64,000 nucleotides of DNA from Ailanthus altissimus (GCA_946807835.1 OX327683.1:11599001-11663000), one strand, 5' to 3'. Shown: positions 11,750 to 24,659, counted from the stretch's first letter. Notes: generated from the letters alone by a model not told the origin. A program made the numbers and translations.

Positions 11750-12870
11750 CTCCTAAGATCCTAGGTAATATGGCTAAGCCTCGTCCCTCCTTAGCTCACA
11801 ACTGGGGAGCTCTATTCTTGATAGCTTAAGCACAACTCATGATTCGACTGTATTAGTTTTTTACTATCAAATCAATGCCAAGCTAAATAGCATATCAAGA
11901 CTTTTTTAGAATTAATACCGATGAGAGAACTCGTGCCTCTCAATAACCAAGGATTGTCCACATCTATAAAATATCTATATTGGATAAGTTGTACCATCTA
12001 GTCCACAACACCGAAGTTTTCAAGTTAGGCAGGGAACACCACCCACATCCTTTCATAAAATATAGGACATGAGGTGACCGATCAACAACTATCATAGCTG
12101 GATAACACACCCACCCCCCCTAACCCTAGCTTCATAGACGTAAAGAAGATATCATTCATTACTCAACAGGGTACATACTATTACAAGGTAATGTCGTTTA
12201 GCTTGAAGAATGCTGAAGCCACATATTAAAAGCTGGTTAACCACCTATCTAAGCCACTTATGGGGAAGAGCATAAAAGTTTATATAGATGACATAATCAC
12301 CAAGTCTATGAATCCCTATAACTATGTAGAAGATCTTAAGAAGGCTTTTATTACATACAAGAACTTAAGCTCAGCCTACTAAGGCCTAAAGTAGTCAAGC
12401 TCATTCACTAAAGACTAAAGTGGCCTGGCCCAGCTTAAGGCTAATCCATGCTTGCTGAGCTTATTGAAAATCGATCCTTGCTCAACCTACAACCAAAGAG
12501 CTCTATTCTTGATAGGCTAAGCTCAACTCCTAATCAGATTGTACTAGTCTTTGGCTATCAAACCAATGTTGAGCTCAATAGCATATTAGGACTCTTTGAA
12601 ATCTTAGGCTAAGGAGAGAACTTGTGCCTCTCAATAATCAAGATATGTTAACACTCCAAAGATTGCTTAATCTAAGAAACACCTAGGCGGATAAGTTGAA
12701 CCACCTAGCCCATAACACCAAAAATTTCTATTTAGACAGCGCGCTCCACTTATGTACTCTCATAAAATGCTGGACACAAAGCAATCAACCAATAACTTTT
12801 ATAATTTCAAATTAAGTGCACAATCGTAAAATAAGAAGTAGCTTATGATGTGAGCTCACCACCCAAGTAA
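11750..12870 (+). mobile_element. Truncated Tat-lineage gypsy element (Tat-C): LTR, RT piece, LTR
   Basis: Two direct repeats, at about 11765-12115 and 12470-12830, share segments such as GAGCTCTATTCTTGATAG, GAGAACT.GTGCCTCTCAATAA and GGATAAGTTG.ACCA. They flank a 350-bp interior that contains only part of a Tat reverse transcriptase. This is what remains after large internal deletions of an LTR retrotransposon. It is on the strand opposite to Tat-A and Tat-B. Divergence between the two repeats is high, so the insertion is old. Confidence 0.65.
12140..12345 (+). pseudogene. Tat-C reverse transcriptase core remnant
   Basis: Forward reading gives KKISFITQQGTYYYKVMSF, then SLKNAEATY, a stop, KLVNHLSKPL and VYIDDIITKS. 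These align with the RT core of Tat elements (F.LKNAGATYQRL.N..F, YVDD). The YIDD loop with both catalytic aspartates (about 12281-12292) is present, but a TAA after ATY (about 12223) breaks the frame and the rest of pol is missing. Confidence 0.75.
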
Positions 12871-15800
12871 TCTTATATATAATAAGGGATCATGACTTAT
12901 GCGGGATAAGTAAGTGAATTTTTTCTATACACACTATTTAAGAATTATTTTTCTTTATCTAAATAAGAAATTTTGAGTTAAGTATTAGAAAATAATTATA
13001 AAAAATAATTAGCTATGTAGACTTAACCAATTTTGTAATTGTAATAAGTAAGGTTGAAATCACTAAGAGAACTTTGGAAGAGCAATGATATCTTGACCGC
13101 ATATCAAATAATCGCTTCTATAAGAGATAAATTTGTCTCTTGAGCAAAGAGTAAAGTTTACCGAGAACCAAAACTCACTATCAACAAAAATTATTTTAAA
13201 AGTAAAATTAAAATTAAACAATTAATTATTAAAAAAGATTTATGTGGGACATTGGAGGCCATAGACCCGCTGAGCTGTAGTGCAGCGCTGCCTCTACTTG
13301 CAACGTGATATTTCTTTACAAAAATATCAAATAATTTCTGACGGGTTACTTCAAATGAGAAGGGGCCTTATGAATATTATATGTCACTAAAAAGTATGCA
13401 TAAATCTATTTATGTAGATAAACGATTATCCGTATCCTCACCCTGTGGTTCACATAAATGGGGCATATATATATATATATATATAAAGTGATATTAACAT
13501 AACTTCTAATATTTACCTAAGGACAAAAAAATTGAACACCATTATATAAATTATTGCTTAAAAAGATGTTTTTTTTAGTAGAAATTAAAATGTAACTAAT
13601 TTGCAAATAATAAATAGGTGGTGGGAAAAAAAAACGAAGATTTGGGGTGGGTGTGGTGGAGACCACATCCACAAAGACACGATGACAATGATAACATCTT
13701 ACCAACTACAAATCAATTACAAAAAAAATAAAATAGGGTTGGTAGGTTTTTCACTGTATTTGAGTGCAATATTAACGAGTAAGAAAATGATCTTCAAAAC
13801 TTAATTAAAAGTGTTAAAAATTATTTTTAATATTAATATTAAATTTTTATTTAATAATTTTAAATTTTAAATTAAGCGATAAAATAATATAATATTAAAA
13901 TTAAAATTTTGAGTTCAAATCTCCATTCGTGTTTTAATTTTTAATTTTTATATTTCAATCTTCAAATAATTTACTTTGTTAAATTTAAATTTATGTAAAA
14001 TGTGATAAAGACTGTTAAGATTTTATCTTTAATATTAATATAAAATTTTTATCTAATAGTTTAACTTTTTAAATTAAACAATAAATTAATAAAAGGGACA
14101 AAAAAAAAAGTATTGCAAATTGAATTTGACACATTTAAAAATGAAAAGGTCCAATAATTTATTTATTATTGTATGTGTTAGAATTTGATAATTATCTCTT
14201 TCTTCAATATTTTTTGAATCTTCCATGGTTTTGGTTCCCTTTTTGTGACTATTGCAATCTTGCCAAAACGGAAAGTAAATATAGTACTAGGAAATCAACT
14301 TTTAGAAGTATGCATCTCAATTGTCATATTCATAAAGAACGGAGGAGATGAAGTGAAAAGGATAAATGAAAAGTGCATTGATTAGTTACTAGTTACTCTA
14401 TATTGAACTATAAAGAGCTTCATAAAGTATTATTAGTAGATGTAATTTGTTAATTAAATAAGAGTGTGTATTTAATTAATTGATTCACAATTCAATTTAA
14501 TTGACTTTTAAAAAAAACAATTAATATATATATATATATATATATTGACAATTTTTAAAACTTTGCAAAGCTAATCGAGCTGTCATCAACATTGAGATTT
14601 TTTTTCTTTTGAGGAAGTCATGGAAGGTACTTGGCTTTAGGAACAGGAAACAACATGTCGGCCATACTAGTTGTTCTGTGAATTTCGAAAATTAATGTGT
14701 TGTCACGATGAAAATCATTCAAAGCTCCAACAATGGAGGCGTGCCCCCCAAACAAAAGCAAACAAAAGCATGAAGAAGAAATGATGAAAGAGTAGTGGAA
14801 GGGGCTACAGCAGGTCGCAATTTTAATTCCATTAATGACTCAATTAATTTGATAAACTCATTCATTGTATTGAAATAACATCTCTAACAATTTATTATTT
14901 TAATTGCAAATTCATAGGTTTCATATGAATATTATGATATGATATGTCATGCTTTCATTTATTGGTTCAATATTTTAAAAAAAAAAATTTTGAAGGTTGA
15001 AAGTCTTGTAATGTAATTAAGAAGAGTGTTAGAAATTGACATTAAGTATTATTTTGAAAATTTTCAAGTAAAATTCATATCAGTGTTATGGCATGTCGTA
15101 CAACTTTTTTTTAATAATTGTGTATTAAAATTTCAAATGTAATAATTATAATTTAATTCTAAAATAATGAAATCAGCAAAAAAATATATGGGTATCAAAT
15201 TATTCGTTGGTTCAACTGATAAAGTCTCTTACAAGTATAATAAATCTGAATTCAAAATTACTTGTATCAAATTGGGAAGAAATTTTATTTATATTTTATG
15301 TAATAATATATATAATAAAAGATAACAGAATTCATAACCATTTCTTGAAAGTGAGAGATAGTTGTTTTTACTTTTTGCCGAGAGAGAGAGAGAGAGAATA
15401 TCAAGCTATTACTTTCACCATTTTTTCTTTTTATTTGTCATCCCTCTCTTAAAATATTCTATGAAATAGATTTTTATTTTTTATTTTCAAATTTCAGTTT
15501 TCAAAACAAAGTATGAGCCACATTTTTAAATTAAAAACACATATTACTTTTTTTTAGTCTTATAAAAATAACACCAAGTACATTAATAAACAAAAAAAAA
15601 AAAAAGTGTAAAATAACAATCTACTGTAAATACTCAACAAGAGGTTTCTCAACGAGTACTCACCTTTTTGTTATAATTAATGCTTATTTTCTCCTTAAAA
15701 TGAATATTAATAAATTAACCTTTATAAAAAAAAAAGAACATTTAAACCCTCATTTTATAATAAAAGTGACAATTTACTTACTGTTTTTAAAATTATTTAT

Positions 15801-16195
15801 TTTTAATAATGTTTTTATTAAATTTAATAAAATTACCCCTTTTTGTAAATTGGATGAATGTAAAAAAATTTCATAATACAAATTGGCAACTAAAAAAAAT
15901 AAAAAAATTTAAAAATAAAATAAATAAATTGTCACTTTTTCACTTTCACTATAACATACAATCATAATGTACTTTACCCAAAAAAAAATGATGATTAAAA
16001 ACAAGTATAACACTGCACTTGTTGATACTAGTCCAATAATAAACAATTTTATAATGAACTTTTTTAAAAATCACAAAAGACACTAATGAAGTCTTATACT
16101 CAAGTGAAAATTCTAATTTGACTCTCCTCTCTTTAAAAAAAAATGTTATTATATTTTTTAAATTTTTTATTTTAAAAGATCATGAACGACACTAA
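12871..16195. other. AT-rich intergenic DNA, no gene recognised
   Basis: It contains long A/T runs, a TA repeat at about 13466-13485 and another at about 14523-14544, a short GA repeat near 15382-15397, and a small GC-rich patch near 13265-13310 (CGCTGAGCTGTAGTGCAGCG). Reading frames here are under 85 codons, low in complexity and without domain features, so none is called as a gene. Confidence 0.6.
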
Positions 16196-16204
16196 TATTT
16201 TATT

Positions 16205-16385
16205 AAGTAATGTTAGGCATGTTAAAATTCTATCTTAAATTTGATCTTTAAAGTGATGTGTTAAATAAATAGTAAGTGTAATAAATAATTTTAAAATTTA
16301 TATTATTTTATCATCTAATATTTACTTGACACGTTACTTTTGAAATCTAATTTAGAATAAAAATTCAGGATATCTAATATTACTT
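16205..16385. mobile_element. Hairpin MITE with 9-bp target duplication (Mutator-type)
   Basis: The 181-bp element is almost one inverted repeat. About 70 bp from the left end (AAGTAATGTTAGGCATGTTA...) pair with the reverse complement of the right end (AAGTAATATTAGATATCCTG...) with scattered mismatches and a small A-rich middle. Perfect 9-bp direct repeats TATTTTATT flank it at 16196-16204 and 16386-16394. A 9-bp duplication with long terminal inverted repeats is the signature of Mutator-like MITEs. The duplication is AT-only, so chance contributes somewhat. Confidence 0.6.
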
Positions 16386-16394
16386 TATTTTATT

Positions 16395-18140
16395 TGAATC
16401 ATGAGACAAAAATATAGTGTTTATTTTTGTTTCATATTCCATATTAAAGGCGTATAAGATTGTTGTTTTTTTTTTTAAACCCAATTGAGATTGTTGTTGG
16501 GGAGACAAAAATTATTTTTGAAAAGTTAAAAGTAATGAGGTGTTTGATAGAATAATTTTAAACTTATCTCCTCTTACAACAAATTTTGAAAATCAAGGAA
16601 ATAGTTACTTTTTAAAATCTAAATTTTGAGAAAACATTTTATCTTTATGGTTCTAATTTTATTATTATATAAATAAAAAAAATTAAAATTATTTTAATAT
16701 AAATTAATTAAAATTTTAAGTAAACAACCCAAGAGAGAGATAAATTAGATATTTAAAAAATTAATGCTTTAAAATAAATAAATTACACAATTGTTAAAAA
16801 TATAAATAAATTAAAACACAAATAATTGTAATAAATAAGAGAATAAAAAATGGAGAGAAAGGCATTCGAATATTTATGTGGGTTGCACTCCACACAACTT
16901 ACATTCACACATCAAACAACTCATTTTGAGAATTTCACTAAACTAGCTTTAACCCAAGGCTAATAATGAATACACTTGACTTTTAAGATGTCAAAAAAAC
17001 CTTTACAACAATTTAGTTCATAAGTTATCAATATAACCTTTACAATAAATGTGTATATCTCTCATCTCTCAAAATATTTTTTATAAACACTTAAGTAAAC
17101 TCAATAGAAGAATTAATACAAATAAAAATAATTTAAACTCTTAAATAAGTTAATATAAATTTTTTAGCATAATGTGAGTTCACAGATGTTGAAGTGTGAC
17201 ATTTTGATATGTTATGAACTTTCTTAAATGATGTATTTTTAGAGAAATAAGAAAGTTAGCTATTGGAGTTCAATTCTAACTATTAGAAAAATTTAGAATC
17301 GATTTAGTCAGTTTGAAAACTGGTTTAGCCAGTTTGGAAAGTGGTACAATCTGTTTTATTTTATTTAAACTAAATATAAAACTGGTTCTCAATTTGCACA
17401 ATTGTTTTATACTTTTTTTTTGTACAAGTTTAAATGATTCGGCCATAACTTTTTGTAAACAATTTTGAATTTGACTTTTATAAAATTATTTGAAAAGCTA
17501 ATATGATTATCTTTCTAATGAAATCAAGTTTGTGCATATATTTAGTCTCATGAAGTGCCAGTATAATTTTTAAAAAGTCTTTATTTTTTTATTAAAATTT
17601 TAAAGTTCTTGAGTTGTCGTGAGTGATTTGCTTGCTTATAAAATCATTCTTATGTACTTAAACCTTCAATGCCTACTAAACTAATGTAATATAATTAGCA
17701 TTAAATTTATTATCATCAAAATATTATTTTGTATGCCTAAAATGCCAACATTAATTAATTCTAATTATACTTTAAAAATAAAACATTAAAATTTAACCTA
17801 AATTTATGTCTCATCTCATTTCTTCTCTAATAATAATAATAATAACATTTTATACATACTACTACTTCTCTCATCATGATTATATATTCAATCTCCATTT
17901 CAATCATATTAATTTCCAAAACATTATAATAACATAATTTACTAAATATATATAAATTATTTTTAAATCTCACAATATTTTTAAAAACATAATTTATCAA
18001 ACATTTAACTATTTTTTATGATTGATTATTTCTCTAACATAACTAATAATAATTATTTTAAAAGTTTCAACAATTTCAAACTCACTATCTTCACTTATGT
18101 CTACATTTTTTTAATTGCCAAAAATAGATTTTGTTTTATA
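16395..18140. other. AT-rich intergenic DNA, no gene recognised
   Basis: Low-complexity A/T-rich sequence. A more balanced patch at 17170-17660 contains repeats of a CAGTTTG.AAA.TGGTTTAG-type phrase and could be old transposon DNA. A TAA repeat lies at about 17830-17850. No domain could be read. Confidence 0.5.
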
Positions 18141-18142
18141 TT

Positions 18143-18955
18143 TGTTAGAGATTTGGTGATTAAATAATTTTGTTTGAATAAGAATTGAGATGAATATCAA
18201 ATAGGAGAGTCATAAGAAGTTTAGAACATGTAAAACACGTATGGAGAAGTCTAAGACGTGTGGGATATGAAAGGAGAAGTAAAATGAGACTCGAAGACTC
18301 GAAGAAAGAGAGGAATAACCCGGAGCTGGAATAGGAGCCAGCGTTGCGGCCCCCAGGGGTGAGCGTTGTAGCGCTCAAAACAAAACTCCAGTACTGCGGC
18401 GCTAGAGGGGGAGAAAGTCCGTTTTTGATCCAGATTTTGAGTTTTGAGAAGTTTAGGACATTTTAAAATAAGTAGACTCTTACTTCAATAAGGAATAGAG
18501 TTAGTAGGCACGAAATAACCCCTATATAAACATTTATAAACTCTTTTAGTTGAAATCAAGCATTAAGAGAGACTCTAAGAGAAAGGAAGAACTGGATAGA
18601 CACTAAGCGCTTGTGTGCGCCATGGTAGAACTATCATTTGGGTGTTCATTATTCATGGTAGAGTAAGGGTACACTAAACATTAGGTCATTTAGAGGGTTC
18701 TTCATTAAGTTTTTCTTGTAAAATCTCTAGAGAGTTAATAAGAGAAGTTAGGATCTTTGGATCCACCGTGCACGTAGGCAATTAGTCAAACCACGTAAGT
18801 GATTGTGTTGTACTCTTTATTTTCTGCTTTGAATTCTTGCTATTTTGCTTGATATACAGGTTTTTCCACTGCGCAAAGAGATTAGGGTTCAAGGTTGAGC
18901 TTGGAGTTCTTCGCTTTGACGTAATCTCACAGGGAGAATGACGATTCCTCCCACA
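18143..18955 (+). repeat. Copia 5' LTR
   Basis: It begins TGTTAGAG and ends CCCACA just before the primer-binding site. A TATA box (CTATATAAACA) lies at about 18522-18532, followed by an AAGAGAGACTCTAAGAG leader. A short GC-rich patch (18320-18410) with GCGTTGCGGC and TGCGGCGCTAG words is in U3. The left boundary is chosen from the TG...CA rule only, since no 3' LTR or target duplication remains to confirm it. Confidence 0.5.
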
Positions 18956-18961
18956 ATAAAC

Positions 18962-18973
18962 TGGTATCAGAGC
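18962..18973 (+). other. Primer-binding site (initiator tRNA-Met)
   Basis: TGGTATCAGAGC is the exact complement of the 3' end of plant initiator tRNA-Met and is the usual priming site of copia elements. It stands six bases after the LTR end and about 40 bases before the gag start. Confidence 0.85.
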
Positions 18974-19010
18974 CTAAAGTTTGAAAATACATACCTGTAG
19001 TATTTAAACC

Positions 19011-22000
19011 ATGGCTGCAATCCAGCAAGAAATAGAGAAGTTCATTGCGATGAATGATTTCAATCTTTGGAGGAAGAAGGTTAGGACTCTACTAGTGAAG
19101 GAAGAGTTAGACTCAGTAGTGGAGGAAACTAGTTTCTCAACTAGCGAAGAGATAATAACCTCAAAGTCCGAGCAAAAAGATTGGGACACGATTTAGAAAA
19201 TGGCTCACAGAACCATAATCCTAGCATTGAGCGACGAAGTATTAAGGTGATGAAGTAATTGTTGGGATTTGTGCTTACATGCCATCCCATAATGTATAAA
19301 TACATAGTGATTGTATTTATACAATTATTATTTTTAATAAAATCGTTAATATTATTTTTATTAAATGGTAAGATGCTTGTAACGTTTTAGACATTGTATG
19401 ATCTGAAGGAGTTCAGATCTGGTCTAAAAGAGTTTAGACCAGGGCTAAGAGTTAGCAACGCTAATAGTTATAAACACTAAGAGTTAGTGGTACTAAGAGT
19501 TAGCAAAATCTAAGGAGTTAGAGCCTTTTCTGAAATGGGACAATGACCTAAGAATATATTAGTAATGACATAGCTGTAAGGAGTTGCAGATGGTGCTAGG
19601 AAATGTCATTATGCAAGTATGTTCTCAAACATAATGTTCCTGATCTAATTTCATTTATGCGGGTCTATCGATGGAATTCATTAATATAGATTAGTGTATG
19701 TCTATATCTGGATGGTCCAGATGGTTAGTCTTAGCAAACCATGAGCTTAGTAGGAAGCTCGTATAGAGATGCAGGTATTCAGTAAGGACTGAATATTGAA
19801 CAGACTCACGAAGACATCCAATAGACATCTCATAAAGCCGTCAATGGAGGGTCTTCCAAGTTGAGTAGTATTTATGGTCCTTTGACCTGAGCGCCACGGT
19901 GGGCTTGTGAGTGATCCACCATGCTTTGGTTCCACACATGTCAGAAACCTTTCATGGTCTGACCACTGGGTGTCGCTGGGTATGGTCCGATGCTCATGGA
20001 GTTCGGTGTGCGTAGATATGGGATCCATCAGCTCATATGAGTGGGTTGTATATTCTAATGCTCCGAGATTGTATTTCAGAAAGTCTTGTGGCCGCAAGCA
20101 TAAACCTCGGAAAAGATATTTCGGAGGAATAAACAATATCACAAAAGTGTTTGTGGATATTGTTTAATGAAATATAAATCTGGAGATAAGTTTATGGTTG
20201 AGCAAATAGAGATTTGACGGTGATGATCTATATCTCTGCTCTTCAAGGATATAAATGATGGAAGGATTATACGAATATGCAATAACCTCAACTTGCATGG
20301 TCTAACACGTTAATTTGTAATATCCGTAACGTGTGTGTGGGGCATCGGTTCACGGACGTATGGAGAAGCTCCATATGACAAATTAGGTGTGGACTTAGAG
20401 AGTCTCACAATATGAAGTATACTCGTTGTGCACTGGGGTAGCGGATTGGATTGAATAGTTCGATCCAATAAATTTCAGCAAAAGAGAACGATTGTTTAGG
20501 GATCCATCGGATTGTACATTTGTCAAGACTTAATTGTTAAGTACATCACTTGATTAATTAATAAGAGTTGTTAATTAATAGAATATTGACAAATGGTAAA
20601 AAAAATTTCATTATTTGATTTTACCATTTAACCTTGGTAGTAATAATTAGTTAACAAAAGTTGTTAACCAATAGGATGATGACAAATGGTAAGATCTAAG
20701 TTATTCATTTTGTTTCATGATATATTAATAAAATCATACAAAATAGTTTTTGATTTATTTTATTATATTAATTAAATAATCAAAAATAATTTTTGATTTA
20801 TTTATTATATACTTTTAATGCACTAAAGATTATTATATAATTTAGTGCATTAATTTTGTTTAAATAAATTTAATATGTTGCCATTATGAATGGTGGAGGC
20901 CTTTTGCATTATATATATTAATGTAGGCCATTAAATGAATCATTATTCATTTTGATTCATGGTAGTTGGCCGGCCATTTTCTTGGCTAATGGAGGGAGCA
21001 CTTCCTTTAATAATATTAATGTTTCATCCATTATGAAAGTGGTGAAAGCAATTGAATTTTTTTATGGTAAAATAATTGAAACAAAATAAATGAAGAGAAA
21101 ACAAGAATTCATTGAATTCTACAAGGAGAATTCGGCCAAGAGAGGAGGAGGGAGAGAAAAATACTTTTGGACTCATTTTTCCTTTCAAGGAGTTGAAAGA
21201 ATACAAGTATAAGTATTCAAGGGGTTGAATACAAGTGGCTGAAAAATTCTAAAGCTACCATTCTAGCTCCATAATCCCACCAAATGTTATGGATTAGAAT
21301 TGTTCAACATATACTTCAAGGTAAGCTCTTCACATGGATTGGTGAAATACTTGAAGAATTTGTAAAGCTACCTTCATTAGGTAAGTATTTTACATTATAT
21401 TATAATACAATATTGTTCATCATTTATTATTGTATAATTGTTATACTTATGCATATATGTGATATATATTGAAATTGATAAAATGAGTGTATTTTGTAAC
21501 ATGCTTCCACTGCGCATATAGTAATTTTTAAAATTACGCATACACTCGTATAATCACACACTCTATGATAAACACCCAACAGTAACTGCTTTGTGGCTAT
21601 GGAAGAGACTCGAAGCGTTATATATGAAGAAGTCTCTTGCAAATAGAATTCTTGTGAAAAAGAAACTACATCAGTTAACAATGTATGAGGGAACTTCATT
21701 AAAAGTGCATATTGACGAGTTCAATAAGATCATCATAAATCTTGAGCAATTGGGCATCAAGACTGAGGATGAAGACAATGCCATAATCCTGTTAAGTTCA
21801 TTGTCGAAGAGCTATGAGAGCTTTGTGGATACACTGTTATATGGTAAAGAGTCCTTAACGATGAATGACGTCAATGCATCATTGAACTCAAAAGAATTGA
21901 CAAAGAGATTTGAGTCTGAGAGTGGAGCAGCATTGCTTACACAAAGGAGGAAGAGCAACCAATCAAGGAGGAGATCCAAAAAGTGTTTCTTTTATAATAA

Positions 22001-22165
22001 GGAATGACACTTTGTGAAGAATTATCTGAAATCAAAAGGCCAAAAGGGTGGGCTGCAATCGATACTGAAGAAGATATCGAAGTTGTAGATACATTGGTAA
22101 CCTTAAGGAGAAAGTATATTGGCAAATGGATATTAGATTCGGGGTACAACATCCATATAAAATAA
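19011..22165 (+). pseudogene. Copia gag and protease start, split by a solo LTR
   Basis: The first part (19011-19196, then past a stop to 19250) gives a start of copia gag with the F.LWR.K...LL motif (about 19050-19100). After the nested LTR, 21582-22007 resumes with LWKRLEALYMKKSL..., the HIDEFNKII motif, an ILLSSLSKSYESFVDTLL segment and a basic region. A degenerate zinc knuckle follows (CFFYNKE, then a stop where the usual CX2C-X4H would run to HFVKNYL). The last readable piece is WILDSG, the protease active site. The stop codons at about 19194, 19249 and 22005 lie within gag. Confidence 0.75.
19260..21581 (+). repeat. Solo LTR, family X, copy 1 (2322 bp)
   Basis: The element starts TGTTGGG and ends CCCAACA, a perfect 7-bp terminal inverted repeat. 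It is flanked by GTAAT (19255-19259) and GTAAC (21582-21586), a 5-bp target duplication with one change. No internal retrotransposon DNA is present, so it is a solo LTR left by recombination. A second, diverged copy is at 29095-31417. The CTTCCACTGCGCA phrase near the end resembles the end of many copia LTRs just before their tRNA-Met primer site, which suggests + orientation; this is inferred. The small reading frames inside it on both strands are LTR DNA. Confidence 0.8.
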
Positions 22166-22349
22166 ATATAAACAGTATTTTTTTTGGGGGCATTTGTTAG
22201 AAGTGGGTCTAGGGGGTGGCCTATGAATCCGAGCCTGCAAATAGAAAAAATATACATGCCTTATTTAATGAATGAAAGTATATTTTCTATTGTAATCAGT
22301 AAACTGAGGGCGAACCTATATTAAAATTTTATCACAATTTGTTTAATTA

Positions 22350-24655
22350 AATAAAACATTTATTCATGTCGATCAAAATTAATTTTTTGGGTCAATAAAT
22401 TTTAAATTTATTTATTTGAATAAATGAAATTAGGCCTTCATTATTAAGCTGCTCTGAGATGGATCCTACTTAGTGATTCTAGTATACCTACAACAGAAGA
22501 GAAGGTTAAGTCTCATCAGTGATTGTTTCAATAAGGACCCTTCGATACCTAAGTCAATAAATGTTAAATGTGATTAAGACAACAAAAAGGTAGAAAAGTG
22601 TATGTATAGAAATCCTTCATTACCTTTGGCTGTTGTGACTTTAACTTTTTATAGTTGGTCATTGCCTTTTTATCCCAAGAAATATAGGTTTCATCCTAGT
22701 CATCCTAGTCATGATTTGTAACAAACTCAAGGCAGACGAGATTGATCTTCATCTAGAGATGTTTGGGACTTTGCTTATTAGGTAATGATTGGCGAGGATC
22801 TCTTAAGTCACGAGAATACAAACCTTTAACGTCCTTTAGGTTTATTGTGTTTGAAAAATTATAGATGACCTTTTTAAAATTTAAGCATTGACACCAAAGA
22901 GGTTTCTGTAAGGAGCATGCAAATGGGCCTTTGATCTAAGCTTACCCTTTGTAGGTCTAAGCAAAGTTTAGGTCTTAGCTCTCCTTCTATACTTAAGTCA
23001 ATAAGTGTCAAATGTAGTTGAGACAACAAAAAAGCAAAAGAGTATATGTATAGGAATCTTTCATTACCTTTAGCCGTTGTGACTTTAACTTTTTATAGTT
23101 GGTCATTGCCTTTTTATCCCAAGAAATATAGGTTTCATCATAGTCATGATTTGTGACAAACTCAAGGTAGACGAGATTGATCTTCATCTCGAGATATCTA
23201 GGACTTCGTTTATTAAGTTATGATTGGCGAGGATCTCTTAAGTTATAAGAATACGAACCTTTAACGTCCTTAAGGTTTATTCTGTTTGAAAAATTATAGA
23301 TGACCTTTTCGGAATTTAAGCATTGACACCAAAGAGGTTTCTGTAGGGAGCATGCAAATGGGCCTTTGATCCAAGCTTACCCTTTGTAGGTCCGAGCAAG
23401 GTTTAGGTCTTAGCTCTCCTTCTAGGTTAAGGCTCTAAATCTTAAATTATAGAATGGTATGCCTTTAATTCTTAGCCCAGCTAGGTTTGGGCTTTAATAA
23501 TAAGTCGGACTCCTAAGAGAAACAAGAGTCCCTCAATTTGCAGTTTTAACTTGTCAAAGTTGAAAAATATTTGTAGTTCCCGATCTTTGCTATATTGTAG
23601 GGTTTGTGTTGAGTGATTGACTCGTGTAGTTGTGGTGATTTCTTTTGGATTTTCAATATGGATGCCAAGGGGTCCTTTGGGTATAAATGAAAGTTGGTCG
23701 CTAGGTCCTTTGATGGGCTTAGGTAGAATTTAGGCATTGGTACCTCTGAAGTCATATCCTTAAAGATAACTAATTATATCCTTGGTTGTTGACTCACCTA
23801 AGTCAGGCCTTTGGTATTTGGGCTTACTTCTTAAAAGGGAATATAAGTTCCTTAATTTTCAATTCTAACTTGTCAGAATTGAAACTATTTATAGTACCCT
23901 ATCCGATTTTGCTTTGTAGATTAATTTGGTTGGGGTCTTTTGGTATTTTTGTCATACCTCGATAAGGTTTGATACACTTGAAATATTTGCATTAAAAGCA
24001 AGCGACTCTTTAAAGATTTTGTACCTACTATCCTGTCTTTTCGCTTCTCTAAGACGTTTAATATGACGGGCTATTAGTGATGTGTCTTGATCTTGACCTT
24101 GTTGTTTTGAATTGGACGGTTTCTGATTACTCAATTGTCATATTGGTCAGTCCAAGGAACATTTTTGAATGCGCTTTGATCTAGCATGTCCATTTACGTG
24201 GGCAATGGAGATTTGCCTTAGATTAGGCTTCTAACTATACCTCTTTACTATTTATATAACACTTTTGCTTCATCTAAGCTTCTTTGCCAAAAATGAGAGA
24301 GAACTTGTGATTCTAGTTGTGTTTTCTTGTTTGTTGATTGCTTATTCTGTTCCAACACCTTTTTTCCTTTGCTCTAGTGCTCCATGATTCTTATTATCAT
24401 CTTGTCGCCATAAGTTCCCATTTGTCTTTTCTTTAGTTTCCATTGTGCTTTTTGGATATTCTTTTATGCTATTAGAAACTCATAGACTATATAGGTTTAG
24501 AATTTCTTAAGTTGTTTCTTGCATCTTAAGGCATTTTATGGTAATTTTGTTTATTTGAATGTGTTTAGTTTTGAAATGTTTTTGAATATTCGTATTTGAT
24601 TTTAATTTGTGGATTAGATTGTGTTATGTTGTCCTTTTGCCCATAAAATAATATG
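22350..24655 (-). repeat. Tat-B 3' LTR
   Basis: It is homologous to 32240-32990 at its lower end (phrases such as CAATAA.TTTTAAATTT.TTT and CTTTAACTTTTTA.AGTT). It extends about 2.3 kb up to the integrase break. Minus-strand TATA boxes are visible at about 23882-23895 (TATAAATAG) and 24250-24262 (TATATAAATAG). It holds a tandem duplication at 22545-23423. The phrase CCTCAATTTGCAGTTTTAACTTGTCA (interrupted by mismatches) recurs at about 23530-23560 and 23850-23885. Confidence 0.6.
22545..23423. repeat. Tandem duplication (~440 bp x 2) within the Tat-B 3' LTR
   Basis: Unit 1 (22545-22988) and unit 2 (22989-23423) are near-identical over their length. Unit 1 has an extra CATCCTAGT. The homologous 5' LTR at 32420-32875 has only one unit, so the duplication arose after the two LTRs became separate copies. 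Unit-to-unit identity is much higher than LTR-to-LTR identity, so it is far younger than the insertion. Confidence 0.85.
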
Positions 24656-24659
24656 GCGA

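Larger units (their letters stand above)
18143..22165 (+). mobile_element. Ty1/copia retrotransposon, 5' part only, with a solo LTR nested in gag
   Basis: A 5' LTR (about 18143-18955) is followed by a primer-binding site complementary to initiator tRNA-Met (TGGTATCAGAGC, 18962-18973). A Tork/TNT1-like gag (from 19011) is interrupted at 19260-21581 by an unrelated solo LTR and resumes at 21582. It ends in the first residues of the protease (WILDSG, about 22120-22162). Integrase, RT, RNase H and the 3' LTR are missing; different DNA begins at about 22170. It is dead by truncation, insertion and stops. Confidence 0.75.

Noticed and set aside
13265..13310. GC-rich patch considered as a tRNA or small structured RNA
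   Set aside because: No cloverleaf arms, no A/B box pair and no CCA-adjacent acceptor stem could be formed by inspection.
13517..13804. Overlapping 62- and 67-codon frames
   Set aside because: Low-complexity translations of A/T-rich DNA, with no motif and no splice or promoter context.
19747..20167. Frames of 131 (minus) and 86 (plus) codons in 19747-20167
   Set aside because: They lie wholly inside solo LTR copy 1, and the homologous stretch of copy 2 does not keep them open.
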